Source: Mesotoga sp. BH458_6_3_2_1 | Lineage (GTDB): Bacteria; Thermotogota; Thermotogae; Petrotogales; Kosmotogaceae | Direction: 5' to 3' | Assembly: GCF_003664995.1 (NCBI RefSeq) | Contig: NZ_JFHL01000010.1 | Location: forward strand, 1-38,300 | DNA: 38,300 nucleotides | In this document: positions 8,267 through 15,961 of the stretch, piece after piece | How positions within the stretch are numbered: position 1 is the first letter of the stretch | Layout of the letters: each line of letters begins with the position of its first letter | Notes under the pieces: model-generated | The model's input: only the letters and a program-made list of their open reading frames with translations | Databases searched by the model: none | Told to the model about the DNA's origin: nothing | Translations under genes and position numbers: made by a program

Positions 8267-9402
8267 AAGATCAGAGCTTAACACACGCAAAGAATCCATT
8301 GGTAAGATTTGCCATATCCAATGCGGTTCCAATACTCTTCATAATTCTCCTGATATTCGCTGTACCGTTGTCCGGCTTTTCAACTGATTACCTCCTGAAT
8401 GAAATCATTTCGAGACTTGGAAGAAATTCTTTCCTTGTCATATCTTTGCTTATACCGGTAATGGCCGGTATGGGTCTGAATTTCGGAATAGTTCTTGGAG
8501 CTATGGCAGGTCAGATTGGTCTGATTTTCATGCTTGACTGGGGAGTGGTAGGAATCCCGGGTATTCTTCTTGCGATGCTCGTGGGCACTCCCATTGCAAT
8601 ACTACTCGGACTTCTGGCGGGAACAATTTTGAACCGGGCAAAGGGTAGAGAGATGGTCACTTCTATGATTCTAGGGTTCTTCATCAACGGAATCTATCAG
8701 CTGACTATTCTGTACGGAATGGGGAGCGTTATTCCAATCTCAAGCAACAAGTTATTACTTCCCAGAGGTTACGGCGTTAGAAATGCCCTTGACCTCCTAA
8801 GCGTTAGAAAAGTGCTTGACAATATGTGGTCGATACAGATCAGCGGAGTCTCGATTCCATTGGGAGTCTTCTCAATTATTGCTGCACTCTGTATCTTCGT
8901 TTTCTGGTTCACCAGGACCAAGCTCGGACAAGACATGAGGGCGGTTGGTCAGGACATGCAAGTGGCAGCAACTGCAGGTATAAACGTCGACCGGACAAGA
9001 ACTCTTTCGATAATTATTTCCACCGTACTCGCCTGTTTCGGTCAGATCATCTTCCTTCAAAATATCGGTACTATTAACACTTACAACTCTCATGATCAGG
9101 TCGGAACGTTTGCAATCGCCGCCCTTCTTATCGGTGGCGCTTCTGTCGCCAAAGCTACCATTCCGAATGTCTTCATTGGGATCACTCTCTTCCATCTCAC
9201 GTTCATTGTAGCTCCAAGAGCTGGGAAAGAGCTGCTCGGTCAGGCTCAAATTGGTGAGTTCTTCCGGGTTTTCGTCTCATACGGAATAATCGCAATCTCA
9301 CTAGCTCTTTACGCCTGGAGAAGACAGGTCGAGAAAGAGACGGAAAGAAGACAAGCAAAAGCTGCGATAAAGGCGGCAATTGAAGATGGGACGGGAGGGT
9401 GA
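8263..9402 (+). CDS. ABC importer permease 2 (BPD_transp_2 family)
   Basis: A 379-residue membrane protein, paralogous to permease 1. Shared features include an early helix with GLNFGIVLG (GLNFGMQLG in permease 1), a conserved LLNRVKG/ILNRAKG loop, and the coupling segment GQDMRAVGQDMQVAATAGIN. The C-terminal tail after the last helix is long and charged (Lys/Arg/Glu-rich, about 30 residues). The start ATG overlaps the stop of permease 1 by 4 bases, with AAGGTGAG upstream. It completes the membrane channel of the importer. Confidence 0.9.
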   Translation: MKDQSLTHAKNPLVRFAISNAVPILFIILLIFAVPLSGFSTDYLLNEIISRLGRNSFLVISLLIPVMAGMGLNFGIVLGAMAGQIGLIFMLDWGVVGIPGILLAMLVGTPIAILLGLLAGTILNRAKGREMVTSMILGFFINGIYQLTILYGMGSVIPISSNKLLLPRGYGVRNALDLLSVRKVLDNMWSIQISGVSIPLGVFSIIAALCIFVFWFTRTKLGQDMRAVGQDMQVAATAGINVDRTRTLSIIISTVLACFGQIIFLQNIGTINTYNSHDQVGTFAIAALLIGGASVAKATIPNVFIGITLFHLTFIVAPRAGKELLGQAQIGEFFRVFVSYGIIAISLALYAWRRQVEKETERRQAKAAIKAAIEDGTGG

Positions 9403-9406
9403 TTGT

Positions 9407-9778
9407 ATGAAAAGAAATCTGATTAGAATCGCCCTTGTTGTCGTTCTTATAGCTCTTGGCTTCGGCCTCTATGTACTGGGCAAAGAGCACCAAATTTTTG
9501 TCGATAACAAAGACATAGTTATAAATGGGGTCGAATACAAGTCCGAAAACACAATAACGGTCGTTGTCGACAATGTAGATCTTGAGGAAGTGAAAAAGGG
9601 AAAGAGAAAGGTCGCATATTCGCCAGGTCCATGGCACAAAATCACTGCAGTTGAAATACTTCCCGATGGTAGCACAAGGGAAGTTGAACGCAAGTTCACC
9701 TTGTCTCCGAGAGATGTAGCAGTCGTTAATTTGGTGGCTCTCTTCGAGGTTGAGGAAGAGTGGCTGGCAATACAATGA
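9407..9778 (+). CDS. Small single-span membrane-anchored protein of the DUF3798 importer operon
   Basis: A 123-residue protein with one N-terminal transmembrane or signal segment (residues about 5-22) and a small extracytoplasmic beta-rich domain containing DNKDIVINGVEYKSENTI and an acidic VDNVDLEEV stretch. From memory it resembles the short proteins grouped as DUF6672 that sit beside such transporters, but I cannot verify this. ATG at 9407 has GGGAGGGTG upstream and lies 4 bases after the permease 2 stop. A strong terminator follows, so this is the last gene of the importer operon. It may dock the binding protein, but no motif shows this directly. Confidence 0.72.
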   Translation: MKRNLIRIALVVVLIALGFGLYVLGKEHQIFVDNKDIVINGVEYKSENTITVVVDNVDLEEVKKGKRKVAYSPGPWHKITAVEILPDGSTREVERKFTLSPRDVAVVNLVALFEVEEEWLAIQ

Positions 9779-9827
9779 TCTGAAAACAACCTTTGAATTA
9801 AGCTCTTCAGAAATCAAGAACGGATTC

Positions 9828-9870
9828 GGGACTGAACTCTTCAACAGTTCAGTCCCTTTTCTTTTTTTTT
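9828..9870 (+). terminator. Strong rho-independent terminator ending the importer operon
   Basis: Perfect 11-bp stem gggactgaact/agttcagtccc with a 7-base loop, followed by a 14-base tract that is all T apart from one C. Confidence 0.92.
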
Positions 9871-9974
9871 GACGAACAACGGGAATTTCTTCTAGCACAA
9901 CGTCTCAAATTGTCAATAAACCGACCACAGTCGACTTTCGGGAACTCCAGAAGGAAATCGCTTTCGAGATTTCT

Positions 9975-10002
9975 TTGACAGTCGAACTAATTGTGATATA
10001 AT
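9975..10002 (+). promoter_or_regulatory. Consensus sigma-70-type promoter of the SDR gene
   Basis: TTGACA (9975-9980), 16-base spacer, TATAAT (9997-10002). Both hexamers match consensus perfectly. It lies 54 bases before the SDR start codon, immediately after the importer terminator region. Confidence 0.85.
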
Positions 10003-10056
10003 GAACATAGTAGAGATAAACTATCGGGTTTAATCTTCAATTGTAGGAGGTTAACT

Positions 10057-10818
10057 ATGAAGAGATTCGAAGACAAGGTTGTAATGATAACGGGTGGCAG
10101 TTCTGGAATTGGAGCCGACAGTGCCATCGCGTTCGCAGAAGAGGGAGCAAAAATCATAATAACAGATGTAGATGAAGCAAAGGGAAGAAGCCTAGCCAAT
10201 CAGATAAACGAAACCGGCGCCACAGCAATATTCATGAAGCACAACGTTGCAAACGCCAAGCAGACAAAGGAAATAATCGACAAGATCGTAGAGAAATTCG
10301 GTAGGCTTGATGTCGCATTTAACAACGCCGGAATAGGCGGGCCCTTTCATCCTCTGTCTGAGTACCCTGAAGAGGACTGGGAACGAGTGATTTCGATCAA
10401 CCTGCTTGGTGTCTTTTACGGAATGAAATATCAGATTCAGCAGATGCTTAAGCAGGGCGGAGGCGCAATTGTAAACAACTCTTCGATACTTGGGAAAGTA
10501 GGTTTCAACAATTCCTCCGCTTACGTCGCCGCTAAGCATGCCGTTGTTGGATTGACGAAAGCCGCTGCGCTTGAGTATTCGAGCAAGAACATACGAATCA
10601 ACGCTGTGAACCCCGCTTTCATCAAGACCCCGCTGCTTGATAATGCAGGCATGAAAGAGGGTACGGAGATGTACGACATGCTCGTTGGATTGCATCCTAT
10701 TGGCAGACTGGGAAATCCTAGAGAAGTCACTAACGCCGTCTTGTTTCTTTCCAGCGAGGAAGCTTCCTTTGTTCACGGAGAGTCTTTGATGGTAGATGGT
10801 GGCTATACTGCAAAATAA
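10057..10818 (+). CDS. Short-chain dehydrogenase/reductase (SDR, classical)
   Basis: A 253-residue NAD(P)-dependent oxidoreductase of normal length for a classical SDR. It has the cofactor loop TGGSSGIG (12-19), the structural NNAG (89-92), and the catalytic Ser-Tyr-Lys as NSS (Ser 142/143) with YVAAK (Tyr 156, Lys 160). Asp 37 after the second strand (IITDVD) favours NAD over NADP. The C terminus has the usual SDR ending LMVDGGYTAK. Specificity cannot be told: glucose 1-dehydrogenase-like and 3-oxoacyl-ACP reductase-like enzymes look alike at this level. It has its own consensus promoter, an AGGAGG ribosome site and a downstream terminator, so it is probably monocistronic. Confidence 0.92.
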   Translation: MKRFEDKVVMITGGSSGIGADSAIAFAEEGAKIIITDVDEAKGRSLANQINETGATAIFMKHNVANAKQTKEIIDKIVEKFGRLDVAFNNAGIGGPFHPLSEYPEEDWERVISINLLGVFYGMKYQIQQMLKQGGGAIVNNSSILGKVGFNNSSAYVAAKHAVVGLTKAAALEYSSKNIRINAVNPAFIKTPLLDNAGMKEGTEMYDMLVGLHPIGRLGNPREVTNAVLFLSSEEASFVHGESLMVDGGYTAK

Positions 10819-10834
10819 TCGCTATTGTTCTTGC

Positions 10835-10865
10835 AGAGGGCGCCATCAGGCGCCCTCTTCTTTTA
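10835..10865 (+). terminator. Rho-independent terminator after the SDR gene
   Basis: Perfect 10-bp stem agagggcgcc/ggcgccctct with an ATCA loop, then TCTTTTATAA. The tail merges with a TATAAT-like hexamer at 10864-10869 that could serve as the -10 element of the exonuclease VII operon, though no clear -35 is seen. Confidence 0.88.
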
Positions 10866-10900
10866 TAATGGAAGGGAGTACTTATCTAAAGGAGAGCTAA

Positions 10901-12442
10901 ATGGAAGAAGCGACTCTTGAGTTCAAAGACCTTGAAAACATGCTTGAACACATAAAATCGGTTTTGACCAGCGTGGGTTTGAATAACCTGAGAGTTAAGT
11001 TTCCGGCTGATGTGACAAACATAAATGTTCGGGGAAGCTATGTATATATTAGCGTTTCTCAAGATTATGAAGAACGTGGCACGAAAAGGCGAATAGACCT
11101 GAGTATGATCTCTGGAAAGCCAGCCTTTGCCAGGATGGGAAGGCAACTTGCTCTTAAGAACTCTTCTGATCTCATGGGCAAGAAGTGGCTTTTCGAAGGT
11201 ACTCTCAGCTTCTACAAGCCCCGCGCAAGCTTCTCAATCTGGATAGATACGATCGCGCCGGTCGGCGAGTCGGATATCACCGCACGAAGAAGGGAGATCT
11301 ATCTCGCTCTAAAAGCGCGGAATGCTTTGAGAATAGAAGAACACGATCTCGGCGAGCTGCCCCCGATAAAGAGGATTGCCGTAATATCATCTTCGACTGC
11401 TGCAGGACTCGGTGACTTCTTCTCGAATCTTTCTATTGAATCTCCTTACAAACCCGTTGTTCATCTTTTTGAGTCATATATGCAGGGCAACCGAACCGTC
11501 CCTGGAGTTCTTTCCGCTCTGAAGAAGATCGCATCCTGTCCGGTGAAATACGACGTAGTTGTCCTGACTAGAGGTGGCGGCTCTGCGAGCGACTTGATGT
11601 ACTTTGATAGTCTCGATCTGGGAACTGCAATTTCGGACTTCAACAAGAAGTACTGCCCTGTGCTCAGCGCTATCGGTCACGAAAGAGACTTCACGATTCC
11701 GGACTTTGTCGCATGGAAGAGATTCGACACCCCGACGGCAGTAGCTAGAGGGATAAGCGAGCAAGTCGTTGAATATGTATCCTCCTTGGGAGAATTCGCA
11801 GATCTTCTGGACGAAGAGATAAACTGGTTATTCCAAAAAGCCTGGAGCGAGACCGATCCCGAAAGGCTAAGGATTATGTCGGACAGGATAGAAGACAATA
11901 TGGATCGCACTGAGCATTTCTTTGAGGACGGAATTAGGGTTCTGTCAGGTACCATCCTTCACAGGATCGTTAAAGCAGTGAACGAACTTGGATCCTTCAA
12001 TCCCAGCAGATATCTTCTCTCAATTGAGCGCGCGATGAACGAAATATCAGCAGTTACAGATGGCCTGATGAATCGGGCAGAGACAACCATCCAAAGAAGT
12101 CTCCACCACAGCGAAAGTCAATTAGACTATGAGGGATTGAGAAATCAGCTAGACAGACACCTAATGAACGCAAATGGACAGGTCGAGCTTCTCGACAAGG
12201 GAATACTTAGACTGTTCGATGACACAATCAACGAGTCAGGTAACGACCTCGACAACCTCTTCAACGAACTAACTCTGCATGGGGGATATGCTGCCTCGCT
12301 CCTTTTTGGTGGTGTGGTCTTGAAGAAAGCCGACAGAATTATTAACAGTGTCAGGTTAGTCTCGCCCGGGGACGAAGTTGACTGCATTTTCAAAGATGGT
12401 GAAGCAAAAGCTACCATAGATGAAGTGAAATCGGAGGTATGA
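10901..12442 (+). CDS. xseA: Exodeoxyribonuclease VII large subunit
   Basis: A 513-residue protein, the catalytic subunit of exonuclease VII, which degrades single-stranded DNA from both ends into oligonucleotides. The N-terminal 120 residues fit the OB-fold DNA-binding domain. The nuclease core shows VISSSTAAGLGDF (about 161-173), RGGGSASDL (224-232) and AIGHERDFTIPDFVA (257-271) followed by TPTA, equal to the conserved XseA blocks. The C-terminal half is helical and charged, fitting the long coiled-coil that binds small subunits; overall it is somewhat longer than the common 400-450 residues. AAAGGAGAG precedes the ATG. The small-subunit-like gene starts 1 base after its stop. Confidence 0.92.
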   Translation: MEEATLEFKDLENMLEHIKSVLTSVGLNNLRVKFPADVTNINVRGSYVYISVSQDYEERGTKRRIDLSMISGKPAFARMGRQLALKNSSDLMGKKWLFEGTLSFYKPRASFSIWIDTIAPVGESDITARRREIYLALKARNALRIEEHDLGELPPIKRIAVISSSTAAGLGDFFSNLSIESPYKPVVHLFESYMQGNRTVPGVLSALKKIASCPVKYDVVVLTRGGGSASDLMYFDSLDLGTAISDFNKKYCPVLSAIGHERDFTIPDFVAWKRFDTPTAVARGISEQVVEYVSSLGEFADLLDEEINWLFQKAWSETDPERLRIMSDRIEDNMDRTEHFFEDGIRVLSGTILHRIVKAVNELGSFNPSRYLLSIERAMNEISAVTDGLMNRAETTIQRSLHHSESQLDYEGLRNQLDRHLMNANGQVELLDKGILRLFDDTINESGNDLDNLFNELTLHGGYAASLLFGGVVLKKADRIINSVRLVSPGDEVDCIFKDGEAKATIDEVKSEV

Positions 12443-12443
12443 C

Positions 12444-12773
12444 ATGGATGAAAAGACTCTGGAATCAATTCTGAAATTGAAAGAAGATCAGATAAACTCG
12501 ATGGACTTCAAGAAGCTTCTTGGATACATTAGAGCAATTGATGAGTATTTCCGAAGCAACTCTCAGATCGATGTTGAAATCGCGCTTAAAGCTTACCAGA
12601 AGGCGATTCAGCTACTTACAGCAGCCAGGTTACGTTTGATCACCCTCAAAAAAGAAAAGGAGCAGCTTGACCAACAGTACTCTAGTTTTCTGAATTCCAT
12701 TGAAGCGGAAGAGGTTCTAGAAGAACCTCAAGAGACGTCCACAGAAGGCGAAGATGGAAAACTTCCATTCTGA
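12444..12773 (+). CDS. xseB: Probable exodeoxyribonuclease VII small subunit (divergent)
   Basis: A 109-residue helical protein. Position directly after xseA, with GGAGGT upstream, and a pattern of two helices (DFKKLLGYIRAIDEYF, then VEIALKAYQKAIQLLTAARL) match the XseB layout in which the first helix is followed by a short break and a second helix. It is longer than the usual 60-80 residues because of a charged tail rich in Glu, Gln and Ser/Thr. Sequence identity to known XseB is not obvious by eye, so the call rests on synteny and size. It overlaps the next gene by 20 bases. Confidence 0.7.
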   Translation: MDEKTLESILKLKEDQINSMDFKKLLGYIRAIDEYFRSNSQIDVEIALKAYQKAIQLLTAARLRLITLKKEKEQLDQQYSSFLNSIEAEEVLEEPQETSTEGEDGKLPF

Positions 12774-13311
12774 GAGCCTTCTGCGCGAAATCGCCCTCAA
12801 GAACCGCAGCTCTTGTCGTTTCTACAGAGCGGACATCGGCGATTCAGAGAGAATAATCGAATACATCAATTCAGTAGCCGCCGAGTCAGACTACCTAAGC
12901 TTTGGAAGAGGCGAGTTAACCATGGGCAGTGAGGATGAAAGACGTGTCATAAGTTCTTTCAATGAGAGAAGCAACTGTCTGATGGCTGTTGCCAAATGTG
13001 ATCAAAGCATAGTAGGCCTTATCACGATGCAAGGTGGCTCGAGAAAGAGGGTATACCACTGGGCAGAAATAGCTCTTTCCGTGTCAAAAAAGTACTGGGG
13101 AATGGGAATTGGAAAAGCACTCGTTGGACTTGCAATTGAACATGCCGAAAAGAACGGGATAACTAGGATCGGTCTCAAAGTCCGTACCGATAACGCTCGG
13201 GCTATAACTCTCTACAGAAAGATGGGCTTCGAAAACGAGGGAAGACTCAAGAGATTCATGAAAGTCAACGATCAATATTTCGATTTCTACCAAATGGGAC
13301 GAGACGTTTGA
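12754..13311 (+). CDS. GNAT-family N-acetyltransferase
   Basis: A 185-residue acetyl-CoA-dependent acetyltransferase. The fold is recognised by a central strand WAEIALSVSKKYWGMGIGKA, where the GMGIG-type pyrophosphate loop (about residues 115-121) binds acetyl-CoA, then helix ALVGLAIEHAEKNGI, and the closing block VRTDNARAITLYRKMGFENE. This resembles RimI/RimL or spermidine-type acetyltransferases; the substrate is unknown. The start overlaps the preceding small gene and has only a weak ribosome site, so translation may be coupled. Its stop codon directly abuts the stop of the convergent membrane-protein gene with no bases between. Confidence 0.9.
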   Translation: MENFHSESLLREIALKNRSSCRFYRADIGDSERIIEYINSVAAESDYLSFGRGELTMGSEDERRVISSFNERSNCLMAVAKCDQSIVGLITMQGGSRKRVYHWAEIALSVSKKYWGMGIGKALVGLAIEHAEKNGITRIGLKVRTDNARAITLYRKMGFENEGRLKRFMKVNDQYFDFYQMGRDV

Positions 13312-13794
13312 CTATTTCCTTCTGAAAAGAACGAGCAAACCAAAGACAATAAGAACCGCACCGACTACTATCATTGTCCACTGGGAAAGCGATGACGGGA
13401 TCAGCGCGATCACACCCACGGCAGTCAATATCGCAATTGGGATCAACAAACCGAAATTCCTTCTTCCATCTGCAAGATAGAGCTGCAGCAATCCAAAGGC
13501 AGGAGCAAGAACGAAGAGACCCCAACCTCCTTGAGAATAGAAACCAGGAAAGACTACTCCAAGAGTGAGCGCAAGGGCAACGACCAGAAGAATTCCTCCG
13601 GGAACAAGCAGGCCGTTGATCCGATTCTTAAAAGCGTTGTACTCCATAATTATGCCCGGGAGCCAGATGAACAAAAGCCAGAAGTTCGACAGGACTGCCG
13701 GCACGAAAATGATCACCAATCCAAGCGCAATGACGATCAAACCCAGAAAGATCTGAGACAGTCCACTATCCTTCTTTACATTCTCTTCTTCCAT
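13312..13794 (-). CDS. Small multi-pass membrane protein, function unknown
   Basis: A 160-residue protein with about five hydrophobic segments, a charged cytoplasmic-like start (MEEENVKKDSG) and an RRK end. Closely spaced helices such as IFLGLIVIALGLVIIFVPAV resemble the small LiaI/DUF5668-type envelope proteins, but this is only a resemblance. The ATG has GGGAGG upstream. It is convergent with the acetyltransferase gene; no partner gene lies on the same strand nearby. Confidence 0.75.
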   Translation of the reverse strand: MEEENVKKDSGLSQIFLGLIVIALGLVIIFVPAVLSNFWLLFIWLPGIIMEYNAFKNRINGLLVPGGILLVVALALTLGVVFPGFYSQGGWGLFVLAPAFGLLQLYLADGRRNFGLLIPIAILTAVGVIALIPSSLSQWTMIVVGAVLIVFGLLVLFRRK

Positions 13795-14178
13795 ACGAAG
13801 ACCTCCCTCACCAAATCATCTCACAAATATATTACCTGATAATCCTTGGTGTTACACCTCTGCAATTCAAGAGTCACAGAAGCGTTTGATTTCAGGTTGA
13901 GATCACGCCGAGTAGCTGATAGAGCGCAAAAACAGGCAGGAATACGAACACAAGCGACACCAAACTGAACGATGAGATGAAAAGCTCCCTCAGAAAGGTT
14001 CACGGTCAAGAAGAGCAAATCAGATTCCAGAGCATCTTGACAAACTATGGTCCACTCTCAAGACTAAACTCCCAACCCCGGAGGAGTACGTCTAGACTCT
14101 CTACCGACATATCGCTTAGGCAAAACGGGGCGTTGCTGTTACACGCCCCGTGCAAATCTCCCTCTACGAAGGCCCGCT
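13795..14178. other. Intergenic gap with one terminator
   Basis: No credible gene, tRNA or repeat module was recognised here. The only clear structure is the hairpin at 14125-14151. Confidence 0.5.
14125..14151 (-). terminator. Probable terminator of the GntR/ABC operon
   Basis: Perfect 9-bp stem acggggcgt/acgccccgt around a 9-base loop. On the minus strand the stem runs into TTTT, about 30 bases after the ATPase stop codon. The T tract is short, so efficiency is uncertain. Confidence 0.6.
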
Positions 14179-15021
14179 TTAGATCCTAAATTTCGGCCGA
14201 AACTCCTCCTCGAAAGGCGCAAAGGCCTTCTTACTCTGGAGGTAACCCAGTACAATTTCCTTGAAGTTTGGGAATCTGCCTACCTCTTGATCGCTCCGAA
14301 CTAGCGTTTCCTCTCCCGTAACACCTATAATCTCTCCAGAAGGTATTGCCTGCCCCTTGGGGATTATACGGTGGGCCTCTTTGGCTCCATCTATGGTGTC
14401 TGAATAGAGCACTTTCCCCTCGAGTATTACCGCAAAAGAACCGGCAATCTCCTCAAGATCGTAGATTTCATGAGAGGATATTATCATCGTTTTGTTCTCC
14501 TGTAGAACGTAATCTCTCAGCACACCCATCACTTCCTGTCTTATCACAGGGTCAAGACTTTGAGTGGGTTCATCGAGGATAAGCAGATCTGCTCCACTGG
14601 CAACCGTAAGGGCAATATGGAAAAGAGTTTTCATACCCATCGAATAAGTCTCAACTCTCTCGTTAAGATCGAATTTGTAGTGTACAGCGAAACTGGCGAA
14701 AACCTTCTCCTGCCAGCCAGGATAGAGCATTCTCCACATTCTGAGATAATCTTCTCCCAAAAACCTCCTGAAGGTCAGACGATCCTCCGTCATAACTGCT
14801 ATCTTCTCCTTAATACGAGGGGTAACCTTCTCTCCAAAAACGGCAACTTTTCCACCTTCCGGCGCGATTTCTCCGAATATGCACCTAAGAGTTGTGGTCT
14901 TTCCTGCGCCATTTGGTCCGACTATCGCAAAGATGTCTCCCTGTTCTACGTTGAACGAGATATCGTTCAGAACGGGCTTCAACGAGAATGATTTTCTAAG
15001 TTTATCTACAGAGACTATCAT
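14179..15021 (-). CDS. ABC transporter ATPase (YtrB-like)
   Basis: A 280-residue ABC ATPase. It has Walker A GPNGAGKT (35-42), a signature region with SMGM in place of the usual LSGGQ (YSMGMKTLFHIAL), Walker B LLILDEPTQSLDP and the switch His in IISSHEIYDLE. YSxGM-type signatures are usual in DrrA/YtrB-like exporters. The start at 15021 has AAAGGAGTG upstream and overlaps the permease stop as ATGA; an in-frame ATG at 15096 would lie deep inside the permease gene. It energises export with the permease encoded just before it, in an operon with a GntR repressor. Confidence 0.9.
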   Translation of the reverse strand: MIVSVDKLRKSFSLKPVLNDISFNVEQGDIFAIVGPNGAGKTTTLRCIFGEIAPEGGKVAVFGEKVTPRIKEKIAVMTEDRLTFRRFLGEDYLRMWRMLYPGWQEKVFASFAVHYKFDLNERVETYSMGMKTLFHIALTVASGADLLILDEPTQSLDPVIRQEVMGVLRDYVLQENKTMIISSHEIYDLEEIAGSFAVILEGKVLYSDTIDGAKEAHRIIPKGQAIPSGEIIGVTGEETLVRSDQEVGRFPNFKEIVLGYLQSKKAFAPFEEEFRPKFRI

Positions 15022-15599
15022 TTCTGCACTCCTTTCTTGACGAATAGATAATTCGCAATTAACAACACACCAAGCGAAACTGCTCCACTTATCCAAACGT
15101 TGCCTTGGTGTGACGGGCTGGCATAGAAGTATGGATTGTTGAACCTGTTTCCGATACCTCCTACTATTAGGTCGGCTATAAGCACGAGAAATGGAATCCC
15201 GAAGTTGTCTAGACCGGCCGTCACACTTATCATTGAAACCGCGTAATAAGCAGTAGAAAAACTTATGGAACCGATCACCATTGAAAGCCAGTAAACATTC
15301 ATCGATGAGATTAGGTGAGCACCGAACAACGCCATCCCAATCACCTGTGTCACAACACTCAACGCAATGAGAAAGAGATACGATATCCAGAATAGCTCCT
15401 GTCTCGAGTAAGGAAGAGCCAGCAGAGAGCCCAGCCTCTTATGCTGAATATCTGATGGGAGAAGACTCGTGGCTAGCAGAAAGAGAAATATCATCCTCAC
15501 CGGATAGAAGGGGATCAACAATCCAAGGGAAAAGACGGCTATCCTCCCGGCCTTTTCACTGAACTCCTTCATGAAATAAGCTTCAATCTTTTCAGTCAT
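15018..15599 (-). CDS. ABC-2-type membrane subunit
   Basis: A 193-residue membrane protein with about five to six hydrophobic segments. It carries a motif resembling ABC-2 permeases, with a short cytoplasmic loop KRLGSLLALPYSRQELFWI before a helix, as in YtrC/CcmB-like subunits. It starts within the last codons of the repressor gene behind GAGGAGG and overlaps the ATPase start. At under 200 residues it is half the usual size and would need to dimerise to form a channel. Confidence 0.78.
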   Translation of the reverse strand: MTEKIEAYFMKEFSEKAGRIAVFSLGLLIPFYPVRMIFLFLLATSLLPSDIQHKRLGSLLALPYSRQELFWISYLFLIALSVVTQVIGMALFGAHLISSMNVYWLSMVIGSISFSTAYYAVSMISVTAGLDNFGIPFLVLIADLIVGGIGNRFNNPYFYASPSHQGNVWISGAVSLGVLLIANYLFVKKGVQK

Positions 15600-15948
15600 T
15601 CTTCCATACCTCCTCTAGCAAAACCTTCGCCATCTGCAGATCTATAGCATTTTTCTTCAATTCCTTTACAGTATCAGAAATCGTGTTCATAACTTCTCTG
15701 TTTATCGAATGTGCCATCTTCACAAAATAGCCTACCCCATGTTCTGCCTCCACTAACCCTTCGAACTGCAGCCTTTCGAGTGATCTGATTACTGTGTTCA
15801 TATTCACTCCGAACATCTCGGCCATCTCCCTTACCGGGGGCAACTGGTCGCCGTTTTCCAGACGTCCGAGCATTATCTCCCTTTTGACTATGTTCATAAT
15901 TTGCATGTAGGCCGGAACGCCATCGTGTTTATCGATTTTTCCAAACAT
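15592..15948 (-). CDS. GntR-family repressor, YtrA subfamily
   Basis: A 118-residue transcription factor made almost only of a winged-helix domain (residues about 8-78: PAYMQIMNIVKREIMLGRL, then GDQLPPVREMAEMFGVNMNT and the wing VEAEHGVGYFV), plus a short helical tail (about 80-118) for dimerisation. The short tail and linkage to an ABC exporter are the defining traits of the YtrA subfamily. It is the second gene of the operon. A perfect inverted repeat at 17022-17045 on the operon promoter is the likely operator for autoregulation. The start codon has only a weak ribosome site. Confidence 0.92.
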   Translation of the reverse strand: MFGKIDKHDGVPAYMQIMNIVKREIMLGRLENGDQLPPVREMAEMFGVNMNTVIRSLERLQFEGLVEAEHGVGYFVKMAHSINREVMNTISDTVKELKKNAIDLQMAKVLLEEVWKND

Positions 15949-15961
15949 TACATCACTTCTT

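Noticed and set aside
15022-15096. Longer start for the ABC ATPase at 15096
   Set aside because: It would lie within the permease gene, and 15021 has a good ribosome site and the normal family N terminus.
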